Below, one piece after another: positions 14,544-24,666 of a stretch of DNA of 64,000 nt. Within the stretch, counting starts at the first letter, position 1. Every line of letters starts with the position of its first letter. The notes under the pieces are model-generated. The model was given only the letters and a program-made list of their open reading frames with translations. It made no database searches and was not told the DNA's origin. The stretch is from Parabacteroides goldsteinii DSM 19448 = WAL 12034 (GTDB lineage Bacteria; Bacteroidota; Bacteroidia; Bacteroidales; Tannerellaceae): the NCBI RefSeq assembly GCF_000969835.1, contig NZ_KQ033913.1:374859-438858 (forward strand). The letters are read 5' to 3'. Both the position numbers and the translations under genes were made by a program.

Positions 14544-15401
14544 ATGGAAGAATTGGAACAAGATGAAATGTCCTTCTGGGACCACCTGGAAGAACTTCGT
14601 TGGACTTTATTCCGTTCTATTCTGGCGCTCTTTGTTTTTGCTATCGGTAGTTTTGCTTTTATGCGTGATCTTTTCGATCACGTTATTATGGCTCCCTGTT
14701 ATGCTGATTTTATTCTTTATCGTTGGTTGTGTGAACTGAACAAGTGGCTTATTGATATTAGTCCGTGGTTTGATGTTTTACCTGATTTCTGCAATGATAC
14801 TTTTCATGTGGATATAGTAAATATTAAGCTGGCATCTCAGTTCTTTACTCATATGACTACCTCATTCTGGCTGGCCCTTGTATTGACTTTCCCTTATTTA
14901 ATGTATGAGTTATGGAGGTTCATCAGTCCGGCTTTGTATGAGAACGAAAAGAAAAATATCAGATGGGTATTCTTTTTTGGAACAATAATGTTTTTCCTGG
15001 GATGTGCCGTAGGTTATTTTATGGTATTCCCGATGACACTCCGTTTCCTGGCAACGTATCAGTTGAGTGCTAATATTACCGAACAGGTCTCTTTAGATTC
15101 GTATATGGATAACTTCCTGATGCTGATCTTTGTGATGGGGATTGTTTTCGAAATGCCGTTGGTATCGTGGTTGTTGTCGAAGCTGGGATTGCTGCACAGA
15201 GGATTTTTCCATAAGTACAGGCGCCATGCCATTGTGGGATTGCTTGTTGCCGCAGCATTTATAACACCAAGTAGCGATCCGTTTACACTGAGTGTCGTGT
15301 TCTTCCCGCTTTACGGTTTGTACGAATTAAGTGCATTCTTTGTAAGAAAACCGCCGGTAGAAGAACCGGATGAAGAGGACGAAGAAGAAAATGAAGGTTA
15401 A
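14544..15401 (+). CDS. tatC: Twin-arginine translocase subunit TatC
   Basis: 285 residues with six predicted membrane helices. The N-terminal FWDHLEELRW segment is the TatC signature that binds the twin-arginine signal peptide, and FxxSPALYENEKK is the conserved first periplasmic/cytosolic region. The protein is somewhat longer than enterobacterial TatC owing to an insertion after TM1 and an acidic C-terminal tail (EEPDEEDEEEN). It acts with TatA to export folded proteins. A terminator follows. Confidence 0.95.
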   Translation: MEELEQDEMSFWDHLEELRWTLFRSILALFVFAIGSFAFMRDLFDHVIMAPCYADFILYRWLCELNKWLIDISPWFDVLPDFCNDTFHVDIVNIKLASQFFTHMTTSFWLALVLTFPYLMYELWRFISPALYENEKKNIRWVFFFGTIMFFLGCAVGYFMVFPMTLRFLATYQLSANITEQVSLDSYMDNFLMLIFVMGIVFEMPLVSWLLSKLGLLHRGFFHKYRRHAIVGLLVAAAFITPSSDPFTLSVVFFPLYGLYELSAFFVRKPPVEEPDEEDEEENEG

Positions 15402-15431
15402 TAAACCATAGACATTGGAATTTAGTTATAG

Positions 15432-15467
15432 AAAGAGACGTACATTGTTTAAATGTTACGTCTCTTT
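15432..15467 (+). terminator. Terminator after tatC
   Basis: AAAGAGACGTA (15432-15442) pairs perfectly with TACGTCTCTTT (15457-15467), followed by further T residues. Confidence 0.88.
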
Positions 15468-15504
15468 TTGTATATTTGTCAAGACTTAAACAATTTATAA
15501 ACAA

Positions 15505-17721
15505 ATGAGGCACATCACTTTATTGGCGGTCTCCTTGCTGGCTTTGATGGCCTGCACGCCGGAGAAACAACAGGAGGCGGATTATGCGCAGTATGTTAAT
15601 CCTATGATCGGTACTGATTTTACCGGGAATACTTACCCGGGAGCACAGGCTCCTTTCGGTATGGTGCAGTTAAGTCCTGATAACGGGTTGCCCGGATGGG
15701 ACCGTATCTCAGGTTATTTTTATCCGGATACGACGATTGCTGGTTTCAGCCATACGCATCTTTCCGGTACCGGGGCAGGGGATTTATATGATATCTCCTT
15801 TATGCCGGTGACCCGCCCGTATAAAGAGGCTGAAGCACCGCTGGGTATTTATTCCACTTTTTCACATAATGACGAGGCTGCTTCGGCCGGTTATTACCGG
15901 GTGTTGCTGAAAGACTATAATATTAATGTCGAGTTGACGGCTACCGAACGTTGCGGTATCCAGCGTTATACGTTCCCGAAGGCAGAAGCTTCCGTTTTCC
16001 TGAATCTGAAGAAGGCGATGAACTGGGATTTTACGCTTGATTCTTATATCGAGGTGGTCGATTCCGTTACTATCCGCGGTTACCGTTTTTCACAGGGATG
16101 GTCGCCCGACCAACATGTCTATTTCCAGACCCGTTTCTCCAAACCGTTTGTAGCTTACCATATGGATACGACAGCAATTGTGACGAAGGATAAAGGCCGT
16201 ATCGGTACTGCCTATGTAGCTCGTTTCGATTTCAATACGGAAAAGGACGAAGAGATTCTGGTGAATACGGCTATTTCGGGTGTGAGCATGGAAGGTGCGG
16301 CAAAGAACCTTCAGGCAGAAGTGCCGGTCAACGATTTCGACCGTTATCATACGGAGGCTGTCGCCCGCTGGAACAAAGAATTGTCGAAGATTGAAGTGAA
16401 CGGCAATAATACGGATGACCTGGTTAAGTTCTATACCGCCATGTATCATACGATGATCGCTCCGACTATTTTCAGTGACGTGGACGGCTCGTACTATGGT
16501 CCGGACAATCAGATACATAAGGCTGACGGTTGGAATAATTATTCGACCTTCTCTTTGTGGGATACTTACCGGGCAGCCCATCCGTTGTATACGTATACGG
16601 ACCCGAAACGTGTGAACGATATGATTCAGGGGTTCCTGAAATTCTACGAACAGAATGGCGCCCTTCCTTTGTGGAATCTGTATGGGCATGAAACGAATAT
16701 GATGATCGGTTATCACGCTGTTCCTGTGATTGTGGATGCTTACCTGAAAGGAATCAGTACTTTTAATCCGGAACTGGCTTTACAGGCATGTGTTGCTACG
16801 GCGAACCGGGATGATTACCGGGGTATCGGGGAGTATAAGAAGTTGGGATATGTACCGGCTAACAGTGATCCGGAAAAATGGGAGAACTGGTCGTTATCCA
16901 AAACAATGGAATATGCTTACGATGACTATTGCATTGCCCGTATGGCGGAAAAGATGGGAAAGAAAGCGATTGCGGATGAATTCTATAAACGTTCACAGAA
17001 CTATCGCAATGTCTATAATCCTGAAACGACCTTTATGCAGCCGCGTGATGAAAAGGGGAATTTCGTAACTCCGTTCAATGCGAAAGATTATACGGAAGAT
17101 ATCTGCGAAAGTAATGCATGGCAGTATTTCTGGTATGTTCCGCAGGATCTGGACGGCCTGATCGGTTTGCTGGGCAGCAAGGAGCGTTTCACGGAAAAGC
17201 TGGATAGCATGTTTACGTATGCTCCGGATGCGAAAGAAGACCTGCCAATTTTCAGTACAGGTATGATCGGACAATATGCGCATGGCAACGAACCGAGCCA
17301 TCATGTTATTTATCTGTATAATAAGGTGGGACAACCCTGGAAGACGCAGAAGTATGTGGCTCAGGTTTTGCATGATTTGTATCTGAATGCTCCGGATGGT
17401 ATCTGTGGCAATGAGGATTGCGGACAGATGTCGGCCTGGTTCGTTTTCAGTGCGATGGGATTTTATCCTGTCGATCCGGTAGGCGGACAGTATGAGATTG
17501 GAACTCCTTTGTTCCCGGAAGTAAAAATGCATTTGGCGGATGGTAAAGTATTCAAGATTTTAGCTCCGGGAGTAAATGCGGAGAATATCTATATCCAGTC
17601 AGTCAAACTGAATGGCCAGCCTTACGACAAGAGCTATATCACCCACGACCAGATCATGAGCGGCGCAACGCTTGAGTTTGAAATGGGAAATCAGCCAGGT
17701 CCGGTTTGGTATAAGGATTAA
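15505..17721 (+). CDS. GH92 family alpha-mannosidase lipoprotein
   Basis: 738 residues with a lipobox (LLALMAC, Cys17). Full-length match to glycoside hydrolase family 92, calcium-dependent inverting exo-alpha-mannosidases acting on N-glycan and yeast mannan linkages. Motifs include NPMIGTDFTGNTYPGAQ, GFSHTHLSGTG, HETNMMIGYH and GNEDCGQMSAW (Glu637, conserved acidic residue of the family). The end carries the usual ALEFEMG-like beta domain. It is flanked by terminators, so probably monocistronic and not part of the uronate locus starting at 22 kb. Exact linkage specificity cannot be told from sequence. Confidence 0.93.
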   Translation: MRHITLLAVSLLALMACTPEKQQEADYAQYVNPMIGTDFTGNTYPGAQAPFGMVQLSPDNGLPGWDRISGYFYPDTTIAGFSHTHLSGTGAGDLYDISFMPVTRPYKEAEAPLGIYSTFSHNDEAASAGYYRVLLKDYNINVELTATERCGIQRYTFPKAEASVFLNLKKAMNWDFTLDSYIEVVDSVTIRGYRFSQGWSPDQHVYFQTRFSKPFVAYHMDTTAIVTKDKGRIGTAYVARFDFNTEKDEEILVNTAISGVSMEGAAKNLQAEVPVNDFDRYHTEAVARWNKELSKIEVNGNNTDDLVKFYTAMYHTMIAPTIFSDVDGSYYGPDNQIHKADGWNNYSTFSLWDTYRAAHPLYTYTDPKRVNDMIQGFLKFYEQNGALPLWNLYGHETNMMIGYHAVPVIVDAYLKGISTFNPELALQACVATANRDDYRGIGEYKKLGYVPANSDPEKWENWSLSKTMEYAYDDYCIARMAEKMGKKAIADEFYKRSQNYRNVYNPETTFMQPRDEKGNFVTPFNAKDYTEDICESNAWQYFWYVPQDLDGLIGLLGSKERFTEKLDSMFTYAPDAKEDLPIFSTGMIGQYAHGNEPSHHVIYLYNKVGQPWKTQKYVAQVLHDLYLNAPDGICGNEDCGQMSAWFVFSAMGFYPVDPVGGQYEIGTPLFPEVKMHLADGKVFKILAPGVNAENIYIQSVKLNGQPYDKSYITHDQIMSGATLEFEMGNQPGPVWYKD

Positions 17722-17728
17722 TGAGTTG

Positions 17729-17757
17729 ACAGTTGACAAGTGACACTTGTCAACTGT
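17729..17757 (+). terminator. Hairpin between GH92 and CE1-like genes
   Basis: Perfect 14-bp arms ACAGTTGACAAGTG (17729-17742) and CACTTGTCAACTGT (17744-17757) with essentially no spacer. There is no strong T-tract, so it may act as a transcript-end stabiliser rather than a classical terminator. Confidence 0.6.
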
Positions 17758-17825
17758 TCAAATGGTGTAATTGTTGTGCATAGTGGGGCGCACCGGTATG
17801 TTTCGGAGGATCTTGGTACTGATTA

Positions 17826-18689
17826 CTATTGATTTCTCCGGAATGCTCCGCTGACAAATTCCAGGACGTTGGGCAATGCCGTGCGCCAGTATAACCAGGT
17901 ATGTCCGCCGCCTCTGACACGAAATTCATGTTTCATCCCTTTCTCCCGCATGATCTTATGGGCCTGGAAATTACCATCCAGCAGACCGTCCTGGTCTCCG
18001 CAGTCGATGTAATAACGGATGCGGGGCAGATTCTCTTTATCCAGTTCGGAAAGCATTTTTAAGACGCTGTTTTTGTGCCAGTAATCCAGTCCGGGACCGA
18101 ACAGGCGGCCGAAGAGGTCTTTGTGTGATTCAGCCTGGCGACGTTCCATCACGCTGTCGTCGAAAATAGCGGCACTAAGCGGGGCACAGGCGGAAAACAT
18201 ATCCGGATGATGCAGGGTGTAAAGGAACGAACCGTAACCTCCCATCGACAGTCCGGCGATGGCACGGAACTCTTTGTTACTGCGGGCGCGGTAGGTCTTT
18301 TCGATATGGGGGATCAACTCTTCAAAAAACATGTCTTCGTAGGGTACCTTTCCGTCGTATTGGTTGATATACCAGGTATCCCAGGCATCCGGCATGACAA
18401 CGATCATAGGCACGGCCTGGTCGCTACAGATGGCACGGTCGGTAATTTCCTGCATCTGCCCGGTTTGTATCCACATGGTTTCATTATCGGTATAACCGTG
18501 CAGCAGGTAAAGCACCGGATAATAACGTTCGGAGCTGTTGTATCCGTCCGGGAGATAGATCGAGTAGGAGACTTCTTTTCCTAACTTTTTACTTTGGAAC
18601 TTGACCGATTCATGAACGGTACTTTGTGCGAATCCTGCTAAATTAAAACAGAAACACAGAACAAGAAAGAGAATAATCTTGTTTTTCAT
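17826..18689 (-). CDS. Secreted alpha/beta-hydrolase esterase (CE1/esterase D-like)
   Basis: 287 residues with a cleavable signal peptide ending near Phe-Ala-Gln (20-22). It is an alpha/beta hydrolase of the esterase D/CE1 type: LLHGYTDNETMW oxyanion strand, nucleophile Ser148 in GLSMGGYGS, probable Asp234 in GDQDGLLDG and His263 in GGGHTWLYW. Relatives remove acyl groups such as acetyl or feruloyl from plant polysaccharides, or are S-formylglutathione-hydrolase-like; the substrate here is unknown. It is convergent with the GH92 gene and divergent from the antiporter. A minus-strand -7-like box (TAACTTTG) lies at 18738-18745. Confidence 0.85.
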   Translation of the reverse strand: MKNKIILFLVLCFCFNLAGFAQSTVHESVKFQSKKLGKEVSYSIYLPDGYNSSERYYPVLYLLHGYTDNETMWIQTGQMQEITDRAICSDQAVPMIVVMPDAWDTWYINQYDGKVPYEDMFFEELIPHIEKTYRARSNKEFRAIAGLSMGGYGSFLYTLHHPDMFSACAPLSAAIFDDSVMERRQAESHKDLFGRLFGPGLDYWHKNSVLKMLSELDKENLPRIRYYIDCGDQDGLLDGNFQAHKIMREKGMKHEFRVRGGGHTWLYWRTALPNVLEFVSGAFRRNQ

Positions 18690-18765
18690 ATACTAACAGA
18701 TTTAAGTAAATAGATAGATGTTTTTATTTATTTCTAGCAAAGTTATAAAAAAGCATCGGCTGTAC

Positions 18766-18795
18766 TTGATAAAATACGGAAAAATGTTATTTTTG
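18766..18795 (+). promoter_or_regulatory. Promoter of the cation antiporter gene
   Basis: TTG at 18766-18768, 19-bp spacer, TATTTTTG at 18788-18795: a good match to the Bacteroidetes promoter. The ATG follows 31 bp later. Confidence 0.7.
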
Positions 18796-18826
18796 TTAGC
18801 TAACAGATTAATCAATAATATATTGT

Positions 18827-21088
18827 ATGTCGCATTTACCAGATTTGATTTCCGATCTTGCATTGATTCTTATATCCGCAGGGATAATAACTTTATTATT
18901 TAAATGGCTGAAACAACCCCTGGTGCTGGGGTATATCGTCGCCGGTTTACTGGCCGGGCCTTATGTACAGATTTTTCCTACGGTAGTAGACGTTGAAAAT
19001 ATTAATTTGTGGGCGGAAATGGGAGTCGTCTTCCTGCTGTTTGCCCTGGGACTTGAGTTTAGTTTCAAAAAGTTGATGAATGTCGGTTCTACCGCTTTTA
19101 TTACGGCGATGACCGAGGTGATAACGATGCTGATCGTCGGTTATCTGGTCGGGCATCTGCTGGGATGGTCTACGATGAATTCCATATTTCTGGGCGGGAT
19201 GCTGTCGATGTCGTCGACAACGATCATTATAAAGGCTTTTGATGATCTGGGGTTGCGGAGCCAGCGGTTTACGGGGATTGTGTTCGGGACGTTGGTCGTC
19301 GAGGACCTGGTTGCCATTATTATGATGGTCTTGCTTTCAACGATGGCGGTGAGCCAGGAGTTTGCCGGGGAGGAAATGATCGGCAGTATCCTGAAGGTCG
19401 CCTTTTTCCTGATTCTCTGGTTTCTGGTAGGTATATTTATTATTCCGGCTTTCCTGAAAAAGGTGAAGAAGCTGATGAATGATGAAACGTTGCTGGTTAT
19501 TGCACTGGGCTTGTGTCTGGGAATGGTGGTGGTAGCGACGAAAACGGGTTTCTCGGCTGCTTTGGGGGCCTTTATCATGGGGTCTATCCTCGCCGAAACG
19601 ATAGAGGCAGAGCGCATCGAACATATTATCAAGCCTGTCAAGGATTTGTTTGGCGCCATCTTTTTTGTGTCGGTAGGTATGCTGGTCGATCCGGCTGTCC
19701 TGGTGCAATATGCATGGCCTGTCATTCTGATCACTTTGGTGACGATCGTGGGGAAGGCTTTCTTTTCGTCTTTCGGAGTACTTCTGTCCGGACAACCGCT
19801 GAAAACATCTATTCAGTCGGGTTTCAGTCTGGCTCAGATCGGTGAATTTGCCTTTATCATTGCGGCTTTAGGGGTGTCGTTGAAGGTACTCGACGAGTAT
19901 GTTTATCCGATTATCGTTGCTGTGTCGGTGATAACGACTTTTACGACTCCTTATTTTATCCGTTTGTCGGGACCGTTTGCGGAGTGGCTGTACAAGGTGT
20001 TGCCGGATAAGACGCGCGATTTTCTGGACCGCTATTCTTCGGGTACAAAAACGATTAACCATGAAAGCGACTGGCGTAAGCTATTAAAGATTTATGTAGG
20101 AAAAGTATTGATTCATTCGGTGTTACTGACGGCTATTCTGTTGCTGTCTACCCAGGTTATTCATCCGTTGCTGGTAGAAAAGTTTCCGGCGATGGATATG
20201 TGGGGGAGTATCGTTATGAGTGTGCTGACGCTGATACTGATGGTTCCTTTCCTGTCCGGACTGGTGGCGAACAAGAATAATTCGCCGGAGTTGTTTATGA
20301 GCCTGTGGAAGGATAATAAATATAATCATGGGAAACTGGTGGCGTTAGTGTTGTTCAGGGTGTTTGTCGCCATTTTGTTTGTTTCGATCGTACTGATTAA
20401 ATATTATCATGTGCAATATGGCGTGGGGGCGATTATAGCAGTAGGAGTCTTGATCCTTATCATTCTGTTCCGCCGTGACCTGAACCAGTATTCCAGGCTG
20501 GAAGCCCATTTTCTTACTAACCTGAACCGTAGGGAAGAGGTCGACCGGAAACGTAATCCGTTGAAGACCAGTTTTAATAATCAGTTAAGTGATAAAGATA
20601 TACACCTGGCCGTAGTACCGGTTTCCCCTTGTTCTCCTTATGCAGGGAAAGCGCTGTCGGACATACCGCTCAGAAAAGATTTTGGAGTAAGTATCGTAGA
20701 GATCATCCGTGGCGATCATAAAATCTATATCCCCGGTGGTTCCGATCATATTTATCCGCAGGATAAGGTGGTCGTAGTAGGGACCGACGAACAGTTGAAA
20801 GCCTTCCAGGCTAAGCTGGAAGATCAGGAGAACGGTTCCGATTGTTCGGCCGGGCAGCCGAAAGAGATTACGGTCAATTCGTTTGTAGTCGATGACAGTT
20901 TCCCGTTCCTCGGACAGAGTATCATGCAGTCGAACGTAGGACGGCGGTACAACTGCCTGATCGTTGCGATCGAACGTAACGGGGATTCGCTGATGACGCC
21001 GGATAACGATACGGTGTTCGAACCGGACGACCTGGTCTGGGTAGTGGGCGATAAAAATAAAATACAGCAGCTGATAAAAGGGGAGTGA
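18827..21088 (+). CDS. CPA2-family monovalent cation:proton antiporter
   Basis: 753 residues. The first ~390 residues form the Na+/H+ exchanger (KefB/GerN-like) domain with about 12 helices and motifs such as PLVLGYIVAGLLAGP and FLLFALGLEFS. A second helical group (about 425-560) follows, which is extra relative to KefC. Two TrkA_C-type ligand-binding domains close the protein (about 590-660 and 675-750). No TrkA_N nucleotide-binding domain is visible. It is an inner-membrane exchanger likely used in pH or K+/Na+ homeostasis. Alone in its transcript; not obviously tied to the glycan locus. Confidence 0.9.
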   Translation: MSHLPDLISDLALILISAGIITLLFKWLKQPLVLGYIVAGLLAGPYVQIFPTVVDVENINLWAEMGVVFLLFALGLEFSFKKLMNVGSTAFITAMTEVITMLIVGYLVGHLLGWSTMNSIFLGGMLSMSSTTIIIKAFDDLGLRSQRFTGIVFGTLVVEDLVAIIMMVLLSTMAVSQEFAGEEMIGSILKVAFFLILWFLVGIFIIPAFLKKVKKLMNDETLLVIALGLCLGMVVVATKTGFSAALGAFIMGSILAETIEAERIEHIIKPVKDLFGAIFFVSVGMLVDPAVLVQYAWPVILITLVTIVGKAFFSSFGVLLSGQPLKTSIQSGFSLAQIGEFAFIIAALGVSLKVLDEYVYPIIVAVSVITTFTTPYFIRLSGPFAEWLYKVLPDKTRDFLDRYSSGTKTINHESDWRKLLKIYVGKVLIHSVLLTAILLLSTQVIHPLLVEKFPAMDMWGSIVMSVLTLILMVPFLSGLVANKNNSPELFMSLWKDNKYNHGKLVALVLFRVFVAILFVSIVLIKYYHVQYGVGAIIAVGVLILIILFRRDLNQYSRLEAHFLTNLNRREEVDRKRNPLKTSFNNQLSDKDIHLAVVPVSPCSPYAGKALSDIPLRKDFGVSIVEIIRGDHKIYIPGGSDHIYPQDKVVVVGTDEQLKAFQAKLEDQENGSDCSAGQPKEITVNSFVVDDSFPFLGQSIMQSNVGRRYNCLIVAIERNGDSLMTPDNDTVFEPDDLVWVVGDKNKIQQLIKGE

Positions 21089-21191
21089 ATCCATGTTATT
21101 AAAATGTAGAGATTACTTAAAATTGGTTACTTCCGCCTTTATTTTGCCAAATGTTTTACTTTTGTGATGTTGAATTATAAAAGTAGAACTT

Positions 21192-22031
21192 ATGAAAAAG
21201 TGTGTATGCTTGATGTTGATTTTAGTGATTGGTTTGATCTCTTGCGGAGATGATGATAAACCTTCTCTTCCGAAGTTGAATAAGTTAACAAAGATTACCT
21301 GTAAAAAGAATGGGGCCGATTTCCCTGAATATTCTTTGGATATAATTTACAATCAGGATGGTAATGTTAGTAAGATAACGACTTCCAAAGGTACTTTTAA
21401 CTTGATTTATACTGGAAATAAGATCTCTGTGATCGATGCTTCAAATGTGCATACGGAAGATTTTCAGATGAGTGGAAATGTGGTCGTAAATAAGCAGGAA
21501 TGGGCTATCAATGAATATGTCCCGAATGCGGAATATGTGAAGAATGAATATCGATATAAATATGATCGTAGCAATCTGACTGAAGCTGATTGGATTTTTC
21601 AACGTCCGTTGGAAGAAGGAGGATATAAGAAAAATGATCCGGTATCTTTGGATAAATATACGTGGACTAACGGGAATGTAACTGTTTATCAGTATCTTCC
21701 GCGTGATGAGGTGAGTTATACCTATGGTAGCCAGTTGTGCCCAGCCAATTTCCCGTTCCGTGTGCTAAATACATTGAGACCGATAACACCGGATTTAGTA
21801 AATCCTTTGAATTCGTTATACGGGACCTCTAACCGCAATTTACCGGAATCGGCCAGCCGTTATTCGTTGGGCGAGAGTAAAAATGGTGCTGAATATACTT
21901 TTCGTTATCAGACAGTCGGTGACTATATCACTGGCATGGTTATTACAGAAGATATAAAATCAGTAGAAGGTCTGGATGCCGGACAGAATACGTATGAATA
22001 TTCTTTTGTTTATAATTATGAAACAAACTAA
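21192..22031 (+). CDS. DUF4595-like lipoprotein
   Basis: 279 residues with lipobox (LISC, Cys18) followed by a Gly-Asp-Asp surface-export-like tract. The body has the repetitive beta pattern of DUF4595/RHS-like Bacteroidales lipoproteins: strands such as YSLDIIYNQDGNVSKI, YRYKYD and TYEYSFVYNY. No catalytic motif. A TACTTTTG box lies at 21157-21164, 28 bp upstream. It precedes the polysaccharide locus on the same strand, but a 149-bp gap makes operon membership uncertain. Function unknown. Confidence 0.7.
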   Translation: MKKCVCLMLILVIGLISCGDDDKPSLPKLNKLTKITCKKNGADFPEYSLDIIYNQDGNVSKITTSKGTFNLIYTGNKISVIDASNVHTEDFQMSGNVVVNKQEWAINEYVPNAEYVKNEYRYKYDRSNLTEADWIFQRPLEEGGYKKNDPVSLDKYTWTNGNVTVYQYLPRDEVSYTYGSQLCPANFPFRVLNTLRPITPDLVNPLNSLYGTSNRNLPESASRYSLGESKNGAEYTFRYQTVGDYITGMVITEDIKSVEGLDAGQNTYEYSFVYNYETN

Positions 22032-22180
22032 ATAAGATCGGATAGTATTATCTGTCGGTATTGTATAATTATCTCATCAAATGTCATTTTTGTAACAAAT
22101 CTGCAAGCTTTTGCGATAATATTAAAAACCGGAAAGAGATGCTTGGCGTAATTTTGGACAGAAAATAATCTGTCTATGCC

Positions 22181-23347
22181 ATGAATCTAAAATTGTTATT
22201 ATTAATTTCTGCAACAATACTTGTATGCTGTCGTTGTTCTGACGGAACGCGATTGCAAAAGCGGGTATCAGATTTGTTGCATACGGAAATTATAACCCGG
22301 GGAGACCTGGCTTTAACGCAAGAACCTGTCACCATTACTTCTTTTGTCGCTGAAAGAAGTGCCGGAGGGGTACACGATTTTTATTCGGAAGGTGATTATT
22401 GGTGGCCTGATCCGGTTAATCCTGACAGTGCCTATATCCGGCGTGACGGGGAAACGAATCCGGATAATTTTGTTGCTCATCGCCATGCAATGATCCGTTT
22501 CAGTTCGATTGTAGGAGACTTGACTTCTGCCTGGATCGTGACGAAAGATGAGAAATATATTGTACAGGCATTAAAACATATCCGTGCCTGGTTCATTGAT
22601 CCGGAGACACGGATGAATCCCGATCTTCAATACGCCCAGGCAATAAAAGGAATTGTTACGGGCCGTGGAATAGGAATAATCGATACTATTCATCTGTTGG
22701 AAGTCGTGCAGTCACTGATCGTAATGGAACAGGCCGGTTTGCTTTCCTGTGAAGATGCCGTTGCTACCAAAGATTGGTTTTCCAACTATTTATACTGGCT
22801 GGCGAACCATCCTTACGGAAAGGATGAGATGAATGCCAAAAACAACCATGGTACCTGCTGGGTGATGCAGGCGGCCCAGTTTGCAAAGTATACCGGGAAT
22901 AGAGAGGTGCTGGACTTCTGCCGCGAACGTTATCAAACAGTTCTGTTACCGGGACAGATGGATACGGATGGCAGTTTTCCGTTGGAATTGGCGAGAACCA
23001 AACCGTACGGATATTCTCTCTTCAATCTGGATGCTATGGCAACAGTGTGCCATATCCTTTCCGATGATACAAATAATCTCTGGCAATATACAACGAAAGA
23101 CGGACGGAATATGCAGAAAGGGGTGGCCTGGCTGTGCCCCTATATAAAGGATAAGTCTGCGTGGCCGTTTGAAAAAGATGTGATGTATTGGGATGAATGG
23201 CCGGTGGCGCATACTGCTTTGCTGTTCAGCGTCTGCGATACGCCTGATGAAGATTATTTCTCCCTTTGGTCGGAGCTGGAACATTTTCCGGAGAATGATG
23301 AGGTGATACGGAATTTTCCTCTTCGTCATCCGCTGTTGTGGTTGTGA
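22181..23347 (+). CDS. Alginate-lyase-superfamily polysaccharide lyase (PL38-like)
   Basis: 388 residues with an N-terminal lipoprotein-type signal (Cys-rich around 16-19). It matches the Pfam Alginate_lyase (alpha/alpha-toroid) family: DYWWPDP at 72-78, the catalytic-region motif NNHG at 221-224, and a late YWDEWPVAH. Members beta-eliminate uronic-acid-containing chains; PL38 is the closest CAZy group I can name, and that assignment is tentative. It is immediately followed by GH88 and GH2 genes, the expected partners for processing unsaturated uronate products. Confidence 0.8.
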   Translation: MNLKLLLLISATILVCCRCSDGTRLQKRVSDLLHTEIITRGDLALTQEPVTITSFVAERSAGGVHDFYSEGDYWWPDPVNPDSAYIRRDGETNPDNFVAHRHAMIRFSSIVGDLTSAWIVTKDEKYIVQALKHIRAWFIDPETRMNPDLQYAQAIKGIVTGRGIGIIDTIHLLEVVQSLIVMEQAGLLSCEDAVATKDWFSNYLYWLANHPYGKDEMNAKNNHGTCWVMQAAQFAKYTGNREVLDFCRERYQTVLLPGQMDTDGSFPLELARTKPYGYSLFNLDAMATVCHILSDDTNNLWQYTTKDGRNMQKGVAWLCPYIKDKSAWPFEKDVMYWDEWPVAHTALLFSVCDTPDEDYFSLWSELEHFPENDEVIRNFPLRHPLLWL

Positions 23348-23395
23348 TTATTTTGTTTTAGTTATTATTGATTTATCTTATTTAGTTGAAGAAAT

Positions 23396-24640
23396 ATGAA
23401 ATTCAAAACTCCTATTTTTCTGTTACTGGCTGCTATGGCTTCCTGTGGAATCGAGAAACCCGATCTGGTTCAGGATAACTTTGCTTTTGCCGGAACACAA
23501 TTCAAACAGGCTTTTGTCGAGATGGATGCTGCCCGTTGTGCGGAACCGAGACAAAAGCAGGAATTACGTGATAAACAAAACCTGGGCCCGTTGGCCAGTC
23601 CGCGTAATGTCGAACCGGACGGTACGTTGCATATGGTTATTTCCCGCGATTGGACGAGTGGATTTTTCCCAGGTGAACTTTGGTACATGTATGAATATAC
23701 CAGGGATGATTTCTGGAAAGAAAAGGCGCAGCAGCAAACGGCCTTGATCGAACGTGAAAAGATGAACGGCGGAACGCACGATATGGGCTTTAAGGTCTAT
23801 TGTAGTTTCGGAAACGGTTACCGGTTGACGGGGGATGTGGCTTATAAGGATGTTCTGTTGCAGGCTGCTTATACCTTGACTACCCGTTATAAAGAGGGTG
23901 CGGGGATAATCCGCTCATGGGACCATAGCCGGGATAAATGGGATTGTCCGGTTATTATCGATAATATGATGAACCTGGAACTTCTTTTCTGGGCGTTCAG
24001 GACAAGCGGTGATTCTCTGTTTTATAATGTAGCCGTAAATCATGCCCGTACGACAATGAAGAATCATTTCCGCGATGATTACAGTTCTTACCATGTGGTT
24101 GACTATGATACGATTACCGGAGCAGTGCTGCATAAACATACGCATCAGGGATATGCACATGAATCGGCCTGGTCGCGCGGACAGGCCTGGGGACTTTACG
24201 GATATACCGTGTGTTACCGTGAAACGGGTTTGCCTGAGTTTCTGGAACAGGCGAAGCATATAGAGAATTATATCTTTTCCAGTCCGACATTGCCCGAAGA
24301 CCTTGTTCCTTATTGGGATTTCAATGCTCCGGGAATACCCAATGAGCCTCGCGATGCTTCTGCTGCAACTGTTACAGCTTCTGCTTTATATGAGTTAAGC
24401 ATGTATGACCCGGCTAAACGTCAGGATTATATTACAAAAGCAAATACAATCTTAGAGAACCTGTCAGCAAATTACCGTGCGGCAGCCGGCAAAGACAGAG
24501 GCTTCCTGCTGTTGCATAGCACAGGTTCTAAAATGCACAATGTGGAGGTGGATGTCCCGATTGTATATGCTGATTATTATTATCTGGAAGCCCTCCTCCG
24601 GAAACAGAAACTGGAAAAAGAAGGAACGGCAATATTGTAA
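23396..24640 (+). CDS. GH88 unsaturated glucuronyl hydrolase
   Basis: 414 residues with a lipobox (MASC, Cys17). Alpha6/alpha6-barrel enzyme that hydrates and releases the 4,5-unsaturated uronyl residue left by lyases. Key acidic residues are visible: Asp129 in GTHDMGF and Asp189 in IIDNMMNLELL; HQGYAHESAWSRGQAWGLYG is the family hallmark. It lies 48 bp after the lyase and 26 bp before the GH2 gene. The pairing strongly supports a uronate-containing substrate. Confidence 0.93.
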   Translation: MKFKTPIFLLLAAMASCGIEKPDLVQDNFAFAGTQFKQAFVEMDAARCAEPRQKQELRDKQNLGPLASPRNVEPDGTLHMVISRDWTSGFFPGELWYMYEYTRDDFWKEKAQQQTALIEREKMNGGTHDMGFKVYCSFGNGYRLTGDVAYKDVLLQAAYTLTTRYKEGAGIIRSWDHSRDKWDCPVIIDNMMNLELLFWAFRTSGDSLFYNVAVNHARTTMKNHFRDDYSSYHVVDYDTITGAVLHKHTHQGYAHESAWSRGQAWGLYGYTVCYRETGLPEFLEQAKHIENYIFSSPTLPEDLVPYWDFNAPGIPNEPRDASAATVTASALYELSMYDPAKRQDYITKANTILENLSANYRAAAGKDRGFLLLHSTGSKMHNVEVDVPIVYADYYYLEALLRKQKLEKEGTAIL

Positions 24641-24666
24641 ATTAACTAATATAAAACGAATAAATA

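Noticed and set aside
15505..17721. GH92 as part of the uronate locus
   Set aside because: Hairpins on both sides and intervening antiporter and opposite-strand esterase genes argue for an independent unit.
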